Below are positions 42,193 to 49,821 of a stretch of 64,000 nt of DNA, piece after piece. Source of the stretch: JAAZMI01 sp964603615 (GTDB lineage Bacteria > Bacillota > Dethiobacteria > DTU022 > UBA8154); contig CAZRVU010000001.1 of the NCBI GenBank assembly GCA_964603615.1, positions 1 through 64,000 of the forward strand. Direction: 5' to 3'. The stretch's first letter is position 1. The number at the start of each line of letters is the position of its first letter. The position numbers and the translations under genes are program-made. The notes under the pieces are model-generated. The model searched no databases. It was not told the DNA's origin and saw only the letters and a program-made list of their open reading frames with translations.

Positions 42193-42354
42193 GTGTGGCG
42201 AACTCCAAGTTTAGCCCGGAGGGTTCTACGGTTTGGCTCCGGCCCCGGTGGCTTCCCGGCCAAGCAAGCCCATCCCAGGCACACGGTCGGCCGCCTAAAG
42301 GCCTGCTTTTCGCCGTGAACCCTTTGCTTTGCTTCACAAGTTGCTACACCACAA
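42193..42354 (-). repeat. Nested palindromic element, copy 2 (between spoVAC and spoVAD)
   Basis: Read on the + strand this segment matches the minus strand of 18121-18310. Shared blocks include CTCCAAGTT-AGCCCGGAG, TTCTACGGTTT, GCTCCGGCCCC and AACCCTTTGCTTTGCTTCACAAG versus the equivalent arm. About 30 bases of the centre are missing, and the terminal inverted repeats are less perfect (TGTGGCGAACT / AGTTGCTACACCACA). It fills most of the 324-base gap and shows no coding potential. Confidence 0.75.
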
Positions 42355-42467
42355 TTTTTCGCTAACTTAGTTGGGGCAGGGAGCCGTCCGAAACCACCAG
42401 AATGACAGGGCCCGGGACTTTTTCAATTGTTTCTGACTGTTCTCTGTTTTATGTTTCAAGGAATGGG

Positions 42468-43502
42468 GTGGGATTTTTGCAAGCTTATGCTGTGCGAAGA
42501 AAAATTGGTCAACAAAGTATTCTTTTGGAAAAATGTGTTGCGTTGCTTTCCGTGGCAACGGTGTCTGGTCCCAAAGAAAGTGCAGGGCCTTTGTCCAGTT
42601 ATTTTGATCGCCATTATACTGGTATTTTTGGGCAAGAGAAAAGTTTTGAGAAAGCGGAACTACATATGTTGGAGGAAGCTTGTTATTTGGCTCTGGGTAA
42701 GGCTGGCTTGTCCCCGGAAGATATGGATTATTTCATTGGCGGGGATCTTCTCAATCAGGTTATTACCTCCAATTTCTGTGCCAGGAGCCTGGCTTTGCCC
42801 TATTTGGGCATTTATGGAGCCTGTTCAACTTTGGTCCAGGGTTTGGCTTTGGGGGCCATGCTGATACAAGGAGGTTTTGCCCAACACATTTTAGTAGGCA
42901 CTTCCAGCCACAATTGTGCCGCAGAAAGGCAGTACCGCTACCCCACGGAATACGGTTTTCAACGGCCCGGGTATGCCCAGTGGACAGCGACGGGAGCCGG
43001 GGCGGTTGTTTTGGGGCCGCCAGGGAAGGATGGCGGCCCGCTTGCCGAAGCAATTACCATTGGCAAGGTTGTTGATGCCGGCCTAAAGGATCCTTTTGCT
43101 CTTGGGATGGCTATGGCCCCGGCGGCAGCCGATACAATTTATCGTCATTTCCTAGATTTGGGGCGACAGCCTGCCGATTATCAACTTATTTTAAGCGGTG
43201 ATTTGGGAGGGGTGGGGAAGAAGCTCAATGAGGATCTTTTGGCTGCCCGGGGTTTTGATATTGCCCCCCTTTATAGCGATTGCGGGGTACTCTTATATTA
43301 CCCGCATCAAAAAGTGAATGCCGGGGGCAGTGGTTGCGCTTGTGTTGCCTTGACCTTTCTTAGTTATTTTTATCCCAAAATGCTGGCCAAAGAGTTGCGC
43401 AGGGTTTTGTTAGTGGCAACCGGTGCCCTGCATAGCCCTACTTCTTATATGCAAAAAGAAAATATTCCTGCCGTTGCGCATGCCCTTTCCTTGGAAGTAT
43501 AG
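42468..43502 (+). CDS. spoVAD: Stage V sporulation protein AD
   Basis: Dipicolinic-acid-binding SpoVA subunit with a thiolase-like fold. Family landmarks: VSGPKESAGPLSSYFDRHY near residue 34, FIGGDLLNQVITSNFCARSL, YGACSTLVQGLALGAMLI, GTSSHNCAAERQYRYPTEYGFQRP, AMAPAAADTIYRHF and GGSGCACVALTF. Start uncertain: GTG 42468 (AAGGA 5 bases upstream) or TTG 42477 (G-rich site) are likely; the frame extends further upstream but into repeat-flanking sequence. About 344 residues. It follows the inserted element, so its own translation signal matters. Confidence 0.94.
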   Translation: MGFLQAYAVRRKIGQQSILLEKCVALLSVATVSGPKESAGPLSSYFDRHYTGIFGQEKSFEKAELHMLEEACYLALGKAGLSPEDMDYFIGGDLLNQVITSNFCARSLALPYLGIYGACSTLVQGLALGAMLIQGGFAQHILVGTSSHNCAAERQYRYPTEYGFQRPGYAQWTATGAGAVVLGPPGKDGGPLAEAITIGKVVDAGLKDPFALGMAMAPAAADTIYRHFLDLGRQPADYQLILSGDLGGVGKKLNEDLLAARGFDIAPLYSDCGVLLYYPHQKVNAGGSGCACVALTFLSYFYPKMLAKELRRVLLVATGALHSPTSYMQKENIPAVAHALSLEV

Positions 43503-43529
43503 GCTGGATAGTTAAAGGAGCATTAATAT

Positions 43530-43883
43530 TTGGGAAATTATTTTACAGCGTTTTTAATAGGCGGCGTTTTTTGTGTGATTGGCCAGTTATTGTTTGATTT
43601 AACCCCCTTTACCCCCGGTCATATTTTATCTGGTTTTACTGTTGCCGGGGGCGTTTTGGGAGGGTTGGGTCTTTACGATAAACTAATCGATTTTGCCGGA
43701 GCCGGGGCTCTTTTACCTATTTCAAGCTTTGGCAATTCCCTGGCCAAAGGGGCTATCTCCGAGGCGGCTCGCTCGGGTGCCCTGGGCATTTTGACGGGGA
43801 TGTTCGAGCTGACCTCTACTGGAATAACGGCGGCAATCCTTTTTGGCTTTCTCATGGCCTTACTATTCAAGCCCAACGGTTAA
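43530..43883 (+). CDS. spoVAE: Stage V sporulation protein AE
   Basis: A 117-residue membrane protein of the SpoVAEb type with four hydrophobic segments. VAGGVLGGLGLYDKLIDFAGAGALLPISSFGNSLAKGAISEA resembles the equivalent region of SpoVAC, since the two families are distantly related. The start is TTG at 43530 with AAAGGAG 8 bases upstream. It is the last gene of the group; only the minimal set spoVAC-AD-AE is present, as in many Clostridia. Confidence 0.94.
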   Translation: MGNYFTAFLIGGVFCVIGQLLFDLTPFTPGHILSGFTVAGGVLGGLGLYDKLIDFAGAGALLPISSFGNSLAKGAISEAARSGALGILTGMFELTSTGITAAILFGFLMALLFKPNG

Positions 43884-43986
43884 TGCCAGGAATATTTATG
43901 GCAGGATCAGATTGTTGTACTTTGATGCCGTAAATATATTCGCCAGGCAAAGGCGCCCTGATATAAAATCCATTGCTGACATAAAT

Positions 43987-44041
43987 TCCCTGGAAATTGT
44001 CACAAATTCCCTGGGAATTTCCAATATATCCCTGGAAATTG
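43987..44041 (+). repeat. Three 21-bp tandem repeats
   Basis: TCCCTGGAAATTG (43987), TCCCTGGGAATTT (44008) and TCCCTGGAAATTG (44029) lie exactly 21 bases apart. They sit in the 373-base gap between spoVAE and the nucleotidyltransferase-like gene. The rest of that gap holds a GCCTTTTAAAGGC palindrome (44113-44125) and a promoter. Confidence 0.65.
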
Positions 44042-44211
44042 CATCCCCAAAATTCTTAGAACTACGACCTGCCGGCTAATCTGCTTCTGTGACACTGGCA
44101 CCTTAACACTTTGCCTTTTAAAGGCGATATTTTACCACGCTAATTAACAAGATGACATTATCACAGCATAACTACAAACTAGATCCCTTTGGTTCGTCTT
44201 GAAAACTATTT

Positions 44212-44222
44212 TATGGTATAAT
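44212..44222 (+). promoter_or_regulatory. Extended -10 promoter of the nucleotidyltransferase-like gene
   Basis: TGG-TATAAT (TATAAT at 44217-44222) forms an extended -10 element 35 bases before the ATG. No clear -35 is present at 17 bases. It would start transcription a few bases after 44228, giving a short leader. Confidence 0.5.
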
Positions 44223-44256
44223 CAGTTGAAAATAAGTTATATAAGGATTCCAACTG

Positions 44257-45324
44257 ATGGCTAATCTTATCCCCCTGATCAATACGGTGCTTTCTAAAGA
44301 ATTGCAGGCCTTAATTTACTTTTTGGGGTACTGGTCGCAAAAAAACAGGTTTAAAATTTATGGTATGGGCGGTTTTGTCCGGGATTTGGTTTTAGGCCGG
44401 GAAAATCGTGTTATCGATTTACTTGTTGATAATTCTGCGGTAGATTTTGCCCGCAGCTTAAAAGAAATATTACCTGCGGGAAGGCTACGGTTTGATGAAA
44501 GATTGGGTGCGGCTACACTGTTTTTGCCCCGTGGAATAGTATTTAATATGGTTACCGCAAAGAGAGAATTAAACTATTTAACAGACACAGATACTGACTT
44601 GAATGAAACGATGTTAAAAAATGAGCTTTACAAGAAAAATTTTACGATTAACACTATGGCCTGTGCCTTTAATCCGCAAGAATTTGGTTGGTTGTACGAT
44701 TATTTTGGCGGAAGAAGCGATTTAGAAGAGGGTATGATCCGTGTGTTGTATGGACTTAGTTTTGTGGACGACCCTTGCCGCATTTTGCAGGCGATACGTT
44801 TTGAGCAAAGATTTGGTTTTACTTTAGAAGAAAACACCATAACATTATTATTTAAAGCGCTGCATAGTAACTTATTGCAAAAAATAAGCAAAGAAAAACT
44901 TTACAATGAAGTCCGGCTGATTTTTTTAGAACCTTCACCTCTAAAAATTTTAATGAGGCTAGAAGAGTTAAATTTGTTCGGTTTTCTCTTTCCCCGCTTG
45001 CTGTTAAATGAAAAGGCCAAAATAAAATTACAGCGGCTTGAACAAATTTTTGCAGGGCTAAAGGAAAAAAAGTTGCCTGTTAAAGAATCAGATTATTTTA
45101 TCCTTTTCTTAAATATACTTTTTGACGAACTAGGCGAACATGACATGCGGTATCTTTGTTATTTTTTACGTTTGAAACGAAAAGAACGCTTGAAGATTAT
45201 TTTTATCAGGGAAAACCTTAAGTCATTTATGAATGCCATAATGGAAGATCAAGAAGTGGGAAGGGAAAAGAGCGTGGTTTTGATCAATTCTTGGCTAGAA
45301 AAAATTAGTAGCTTACAGCATTAG
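44257..45324 (+). CDS. tRNA nucleotidyltransferase/poly(A) polymerase-like protein with lost catalytic acids
   Basis: Class II nucleotidyltransferase fold: MGGFVRDLVLGRENRVIDLLV near residue 36, then a head domain and the DDPCRILQAIRFEQRFGF RNA-binding motif near residue 170, and a helical C-terminus. The catalytic acids are altered. The usual DxD reads VID (first Asp to Val), the strand usually ending IDFATAR reads FNMVTAK (Asp to Asn), and RRDFTINAMA reads KKNFTINTMA (Asp to Asn). The frame is intact over 355 residues. It may be an inactive paralogue or an RNA-binding protein. Gene order next to a site-2 protease and trpS matches annotated CCA genes of related genomes. Confidence 0.8.
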   Translation: MANLIPLINTVLSKELQALIYFLGYWSQKNRFKIYGMGGFVRDLVLGRENRVIDLLVDNSAVDFARSLKEILPAGRLRFDERLGAATLFLPRGIVFNMVTAKRELNYLTDTDTDLNETMLKNELYKKNFTINTMACAFNPQEFGWLYDYFGGRSDLEEGMIRVLYGLSFVDDPCRILQAIRFEQRFGFTLEENTITLLFKALHSNLLQKISKEKLYNEVRLIFLEPSPLKILMRLEELNLFGFLFPRLLLNEKAKIKLQRLEQIFAGLKEKKLPVKESDYFILFLNILFDELGEHDMRYLCYFLRLKRKERLKIIFIRENLKSFMNAIMEDQEVGREKSVVLINSWLEKISSLQH

Positions 45325-45338
45325 GAAAGGTGGAGAAT

Positions 45339-45971
45339 ATGAATATATTTCCCGCGGATATGCTGGCGCGCCTGCCAGCCCTGTTAATTGCCTTATCCTT
45401 CCATGAATATGCCCATGCCCGCATGGCTTATGCCTGGGGTGATCCCACAGCAAAAAACGAGGGAAGATTAACCCTTAACCCCCTGGTCCACCTTGATCCC
45501 CTTGGCCTGTTGATGATGCTGTTTGTGCGTTTTGGTTGGGCCCGGCCGGTGCCGATCAATCCTTTTTATTTTAGGGATCGCCGCAAAGGCCTTTTTTGGG
45601 TTTCGTTGGCCGGGCCGGGGATGAACTTGTTGCTTGGTTTTGCAGCAACTTTCCTTTGGGTTTTAGGAAGAGGCCGGGGATGGGGTTTCTTTGTAGAAAG
45701 CATTTTATCTTACCTGGTTATCTATAATGTTTTTTTAGCTATTTTTAACATTATACCTTTGCCGCCTTTGGATGGATCGAAGATTCTTTCTTCGCTTTTA
45801 CCCCCGCGCCAATTGTCTTATTATCAAACTATAGAACCGTACGGCCCATTTTTATTAATTGCCTTGTTGGTTTTTGGTAGATTGCCAGCCTTGCTCGTCC
45901 CTGTGGCTAATGTGATTATAAAGTACTATACTACATTTGCTTTGCTGCTTTTTAAACCTTTTTTATTTTAA
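45339..45971 (+). CDS. Site-2 protease family (M50) membrane protein
   Basis: Intramembrane zinc metalloprotease. The zinc motif HEYAH (in ALSFHEYAHARMAYAWGDPTAK, near residue 23) and the second metal ligand segment PPLDGSKIL near residue 142 are intact; NPLVHLDPLG is also typical. About five hydrophobic segments in 210 residues. ATG at 45339 is chosen with GGAAAGG 7 bases upstream; GTG 45330 is an alternative. It belongs to the small YwhC-like group found next to trpS and scpA in Clostridia; the substrate is unknown. Confidence 0.92.
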   Translation: MNIFPADMLARLPALLIALSFHEYAHARMAYAWGDPTAKNEGRLTLNPLVHLDPLGLLMMLFVRFGWARPVPINPFYFRDRRKGLFWVSLAGPGMNLLLGFAATFLWVLGRGRGWGFFVESILSYLVIYNVFLAIFNIIPLPPLDGSKILSSLLPPRQLSYYQTIEPYGPFLLIALLVFGRLPALLVPVANVIIKYYTTFALLLFKPFLF

Positions 45972-46020
45972 TATTTTCTTACTGCTATAAAATTTTAAAT
46001 TATTATTTCCCGAAAGGATT

Positions 46021-47022
46021 GTGAAAACGGTGCCGGCAAAAAAGGGCATTATCTTCAGCGGAATGAGACCAACAGGTAAATTACATCTTGGAAATTTATT
46101 TGGTGCATTGGAAAATTGGGTTAGCCTGCAAGATGAATACCATTGTTATTTTTGTATCGTAGACTGGCATGCTATGACCACGGCTTATGAGGATCCGGCT
46201 ACCATCCAGCAAAATAACATGGATTTACTGCTAGATTGGCTTAGTAGTGGGATAGATCCGCAAAAATCGATAGTTTTTCGCCAATCTGATGTCAAAGAGC
46301 ATGCGGAATTACACCTACTTTTTTCTATGATTACACCCTTGTCCTGGTTGGAGAGGGTTCCCACCTACAAAGAACAGATGCAGCAGATTACGGGGCGCAA
46401 TCTGGCGACCTATGGGTTTTTGGGTTACCCGCTTTTGCAAGCGGCGGACATCCTGCTTTATAAGGCCAATGCCGTCCCTGTAGGTGAAGATCAAGCTCCG
46501 CATATCGAATTTTCCCGGGAGGTAGCCCGTCGCTTTAATTATCTTTATGACAAAAAAATATTTCCGGAACCGGCTACTCTTTTAAATGAATATAAAGTAG
46601 TACCGGGACTCGACAATCGCAAGATGAGCAAGAGCTATGATAATGTGATCGAAATGTCCATTCCGCCCCAAGAAATCCCTGCCCGGGTAAAAGCGATGAT
46701 TACTGATCCGGGACGTATCAGAAAAGATGATCCCGGTAACCCGCAAATCTGCAGTATTTATGCTTTTCACCGTATTATCAACCCGTCGGGGATGGAAGAA
46801 ATTGCTATGGCCTGCCGGAGGGGGGAAATAGGGTGTGTGGAATGTAAAAAAATTCTGGCAACAGCCTTGCAGCAATATCTGGACCCCTATTACCAACGGC
46901 GGCAAGCCCTGACAAAAGAGCCACAAATATTGCAGGATATTTTGGAGGACGGCCGCAAAAAAGCGTGGGAGGTTGCCTGCAAGACGATGGAAGAAGTCCG
47001 TTCTGCTATGGGGCTGACTTGA
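46021..47022 (+). CDS. trpS: Tryptophanyl-tRNA synthetase
   Basis: Class I aminoacyl-tRNA synthetase charging tRNA-Trp. The HIGH-type motif reads PTGKLHLGNLFGAL near residue 17, the KMSKS motif is intact in LDNRKMSKSYDN near residue 200, and GYPLLQAADILLYKANAVPVGEDQAPHIEFSREVARRFN is diagnostic. The length of about 333 residues is normal. The start is GTG 46021 or GTG 46030; the AAAGGA site is too close to the first and a little far from the second. No T-box or Trp leader is visible in the short gap upstream. Confidence 0.96.
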   Translation: MKTVPAKKGIIFSGMRPTGKLHLGNLFGALENWVSLQDEYHCYFCIVDWHAMTTAYEDPATIQQNNMDLLLDWLSSGIDPQKSIVFRQSDVKEHAELHLLFSMITPLSWLERVPTYKEQMQQITGRNLATYGFLGYPLLQAADILLYKANAVPVGEDQAPHIEFSREVARRFNYLYDKKIFPEPATLLNEYKVVPGLDNRKMSKSYDNVIEMSIPPQEIPARVKAMITDPGRIRKDDPGNPQICSIYAFHRIINPSGMEEIAMACRRGEIGCVECKKILATALQQYLDPYYQRRQALTKEPQILQDILEDGRKKAWEVACKTMEEVRSAMGLT

Positions 47023-47071
47023 AAATAAGTTGAAGTTTAATCTCGATCAGGTGGTCGCACCTGCCGGCCTG

Positions 47072-47191
47072 CCGGTATTTGCCGGTGCAGGTGCAGGGCG
47101 CGTTCAATCGTCAGCACCCTGCCGTCAGCACCCTTCTTTCCATTTTGGGCGGCGGCGGGTATCTGCCGGTGCAGTTGCAGGGCGCGTTCAA
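47072..47191 (+). repeat. GC-rich direct repeat (36 bp, two copies) upstream of scpA
   Basis: A 36-base unit containing TGCCGGTGCAGGTGCAGGGC and ending GCGTTCAA occurs at 47072-47107 and again, with 3 differences, at 47156-47191. Between them GTCAGCACCCT occurs twice (47110 and 47124). The whole 220-base gap between trpS and scpA is far richer in G+C than its surroundings, and nothing in it looks coding. Confidence 0.7.
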
Positions 47192-47242
47192 CCTGCAGAG
47201 TGACTTTATCCTTTTAACAGGAAGATAACCGGAGGAAAAAGA

Positions 47243-48103
47243 TTGCAGGATGTGCAGGATGTAGCCGGGCAAAAAGAAGGCAAAATAAAAGGGCATTGTT
47301 ATGTTAAGCTGCCTGTTTTTGAAGGCCCCTTTGATCTTCTGTTTCATTTAGTCCACAAAGAAGAGCTGGATATACACGATATCCCCCTGGCTAAAATTAC
47401 ACGGCAGTACTTGCATTATTTACAATCGATGCAGGAGGTACAAGTTGAGATCGCCGGGGAATTTTTAGTCATGGCCGCTTCTTTGCTTCAACTTAAGTCG
47501 CGTCTCCTACTGCCGCAGCGCCCTTCTTTCTTAGATGCAATTGAAGAAGAGGGGATACTTTATTTTGGTTCCAAGGAGGCCCTTGTCCAGCGTCTTTTGG
47601 AATACAAGCATTTTAAAGCGGCTGCCGCCGTTTTACGGGAACGTAAAAACAGGCAGGAAAGAATATATATACGTTCTGTCGTGCCGAAACGTTATTTTTC
47701 CTTAAATCATCAAAGCAGAGTCGATTCTTCGGGTTTGGAGAACCTAAAAAAGGCCTGGCTGAAATTAGTTGAAAAAAACGAACAAAAAGATCGAAGGCCG
47801 GAGATGATTTTTTTTACGCCGAAAGTTTCTTTTGTGCGTGTTTTAAGGTGGGTTGTGACCTCTTTGCGGAAAAACACTTTTTTTAACAGCCATTTGGATG
47901 ATTTTGGTGTGGCGGGTTCAACAGAAGAGCGGGTTACTGTTTTTACATTATTCCTGGAGTTAGCCCGGCGCGGCCGGCTTTCTTTGGAGCAAGCCGGGGT
48001 TTTTGGCAGGATCCGGATTTTAAAACCCGGCCATAAAAGGGGGACGAATTTACGTGATGCCCAACGAAACAAAAGAGCATCCATCCCTGAAAGCCATCAT
48101 TGA
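47243..48103 (+). CDS. scpA: Segregation and condensation protein A
   Basis: Kleisin that links the two SMC heads in the bacterial condensin. The N-terminal YVKLPVFEGPFDLLFHLVHKEELDIHDIPLAKITRQYLHYL is the family signature, followed by SLLQLKSRLLLP. The C-terminal winged-helix part (TLFLELARRGRLSLEQAGVFGRIRI) is present. The start is TTG with GGAGG 7 bases upstream. At 286 residues it is slightly long. It overlaps scpB by about 47 bases, so the two are co-translated. Confidence 0.95.
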   Translation: MQDVQDVAGQKEGKIKGHCYVKLPVFEGPFDLLFHLVHKEELDIHDIPLAKITRQYLHYLQSMQEVQVEIAGEFLVMAASLLQLKSRLLLPQRPSFLDAIEEEGILYFGSKEALVQRLLEYKHFKAAAAVLRERKNRQERIYIRSVVPKRYFSLNHQSRVDSSGLENLKKAWLKLVEKNEQKDRRPEMIFFTPKVSFVRVLRWVVTSLRKNTFFNSHLDDFGVAGSTEERVTVFTLFLELARRGRLSLEQAGVFGRIRILKPGHKRGTNLRDAQRNKRASIPESHH

Positions 48104-48596
48104 AGCGGCACTATTTTTAAGCCAGGAGGCCTTATCTTTGGAACAACTGGCCAAGATTTGTGCAGTAACCAGGGGAAAGATCAAAGAATCCCTGAAAGAG
48201 TTAAGCGGTGAGCTGGAACAAAGCAACCGCGGGCTGGTTCTTTTAAAGACAACCCGGGGTTACCGGTTGGCTACAAAACCAGAACTGGCAGTATACCTGG
48301 AAAAAGCTTGGGAAGAGGACAGTCTGGAGATGCCTTTATCCCAGGCTGCTTTGGAAACACTGGCGGTTGTCGCTTTAAAACAACCTGTAACCAGAATAGA
48401 AATCGAAAAAATTCGCGGTGTGCAAGCAGGCGGTGTTTTGGAAAATCTCCTTAAAAGAGAGTTAATCAAAATAACAGGGCGGCAAGAAGGGCTAGGAAGG
48501 CCCCTGCTTTATAGCGTTACAGAAAAATTTTTGCATTATTTTGGATTAAAGGAGCTAAAAGAATTGGAAGAAGAATTGAAGAGTATTCATTCTTAG
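48057..48596 (+). CDS. scpB: Segregation and condensation protein B
   Basis: Dimeric winged-helix partner of ScpA in the SMC complex. LKAIIEAALFLSQEALSLEQLAKIC opens the first winged helix; LSQAALETLAVVALKQPVTRIEIEKIRGVQAGGVLENLLKRELIKITGRQEGLGRPLLYSVTEKFLHYFGLKELKEL is highly typical. The length of 179 residues is normal. ATG 48057 and GTG 48054 are equally possible, with a G-rich site (48040-48044) upstream. It is embedded in the scpA end. Confidence 0.96.
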   Translation: MPNETKEHPSLKAIIEAALFLSQEALSLEQLAKICAVTRGKIKESLKELSGELEQSNRGLVLLKTTRGYRLATKPELAVYLEKAWEEDSLEMPLSQAALETLAVVALKQPVTRIEIEKIRGVQAGGVLENLLKRELIKITGRQEGLGRPLLYSVTEKFLHYFGLKELKELEEELKSIHS

Positions 48597-48676
48597 CCGG
48601 GATGCCAGCGTTATTTATTTCCTAAAAAATGGGGAAACTAAAAAAGAAAGACTTACTGGGAAGCAGGTGTTTTTGT

Positions 48677-49297
48677 ATGAATAGCTATTCTGCTCCTGTC
48701 GTTCTTTTAGGGTTTCTTTTTTTATTAACGGCTTTGTTTTTGTTCATACCATTGGAGATACGTATAACGATCGATAATTTACGGCATGATAAAAGTATCT
48801 CTGGACAACTGGTTTTTTTTTGGGGAGGAAAGGTTAAATTCGGGCAGGCAAAGATAGCGTTTCCGGCTATTTTGGGCCCCGGCCCTTTTTCAAAAAAGAG
48901 TATCGCCTTCTTTGTAAGAGAAGATGGGCGCTATAAAAGGGGTAAAACATATCTACAGGGAATAGCCGGTGCGCTTAACCGTTTATTAATACATGCTTGC
49001 GTTTGGGAAAGACTTGACTTACAGGTAAGGCTGGGCGTTGGTGATCCGGCCCGGACGGCTCTTTTGATAGGTTTTTTGCGTTTTCTTTCGGGGTGGGGTT
49101 TGCCCTACACTCAACGCCTGCTAGTTTTTAAAAATGGTAGCAGGCCGCGTTTTCTATTTTATCCTTACTTTCCAGGAAATGAATGTATTTTTTTATTGTC
49201 GGCTGTATTTAAAATAAATAGCTTAAAGTTTATCTATCATCGTATCAGGATACTAAACAGTATAAAAATGTTAAATAGGGCTGCTTCAGTGTTGTAA
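48677..49297 (+). CDS. DUF2953 membrane protein (YtfI-like)
   Basis: About 206 residues with an N-terminal hydrophobic helix (about residues 7-30) and a mostly soluble domain containing LQVRLGVGDPARTALLIGFLRFLSG, the conserved part of DUF2953 (YtfI in Bacillus). It always precedes ytfJ in spore formers, and the pair is co-transcribed there. ATG 48677 has AGCAGG 9 bases upstream; a longer frame starts at 48629 without such a site. Function unknown; a link to spore germination is by association with YtfJ. Confidence 0.85.
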   Translation: MNSYSAPVVLLGFLFLLTALFLFIPLEIRITIDNLRHDKSISGQLVFFWGGKVKFGQAKIAFPAILGPGPFSKKSIAFFVREDGRYKRGKTYLQGIAGALNRLLIHACVWERLDLQVRLGVGDPARTALLIGFLRFLSGWGLPYTQRLLVFKNGSRPRFLFYPYFPGNECIFLLSAVFKINSLKFIYHRIRILNSIKMLNRAASVL

Positions 49298-49326
49298 GGA
49301 TTATAAATTTGGAGGTGGTCAAGAAA

Positions 49327-49731
49327 ATGGTTGAGCATCCAATTCAAGGACTAATGGTTACCGCTATGGAGAATCTCAAAGAAATGGCCGATGTGACGAA
49401 AGTGGTTGGCGATGCAGTGGAGACCCCGGATGGCCATGTGATCATTCCTGTATCCAGGGTAACGCTTGGTTTTGTGACCGGGGGATCGGAATTTGAGGAT
49501 GGTGAAACAGAAAGGCATAAGCTTCCCCCTGAACAACGCAATATTTTCCCTTTTGGTGGGGGTAGTGGCGGAGGGGTGACGATCCATCCGGTAGCTTTTT
49601 TAGTTGTGAGTGCTACAGAAGTAAGGCTTTTGCCGGTGGACCGCAATGCTATTTTTGATCGCTTAATCGATCTTGCTCCTCAGGTTTTACAGCATATTCA
49701 AGAGTTCCTCCAGCCGGAAAGCATAAAATAA
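49327..49731 (+). CDS. ytfJ: Spore protein YtfJ (GerW)
   Basis: A 134-residue member of the GerW family. Landmarks: HPIQGLMVTAMENLKEMADVTKVVGDAVETPDGHVIIPVSRVTLGFVTGGSEF and the Gly-rich FPFGGGSGGGVTIHPVAFLVV, then the C-terminal amphipathic segment. GerW is a forespore protein needed for a normal response to L-alanine germinant in Bacillus. ATG 49327 has GGAGGTGG 9 bases upstream, a better choice than GTG 49309, which overlaps that site. It follows the YtfI-like gene by 29 bases. Confidence 0.94.
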   Translation: MVEHPIQGLMVTAMENLKEMADVTKVVGDAVETPDGHVIIPVSRVTLGFVTGGSEFEDGETERHKLPPEQRNIFPFGGGSGGGVTIHPVAFLVVSATEVRLLPVDRNAIFDRLIDLAPQVLQHIQEFLQPESIK

Positions 49732-49821
49732 TATTTTGACGAATAAATATCGTAATAAAAGTTATTGCAGAGGCTGTGTTTTCAATAGAAAAAAATCATT
49801 ATCAGCTCCGGCGGAGGATTA

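Noticed and set aside
43843..44079. 78-codon forward frame overlapping the end of spoVAE
   Set aside because: Its 3' part is only the 21-bp tandem repeat in translation, and the 5' part is a shifted reading of spoVAE.
45972..46020. Possible T-box or tryptophan leader before trpS
   Set aside because: The gap is only 49 bases, with no room for a T-box and no Trp codons run.
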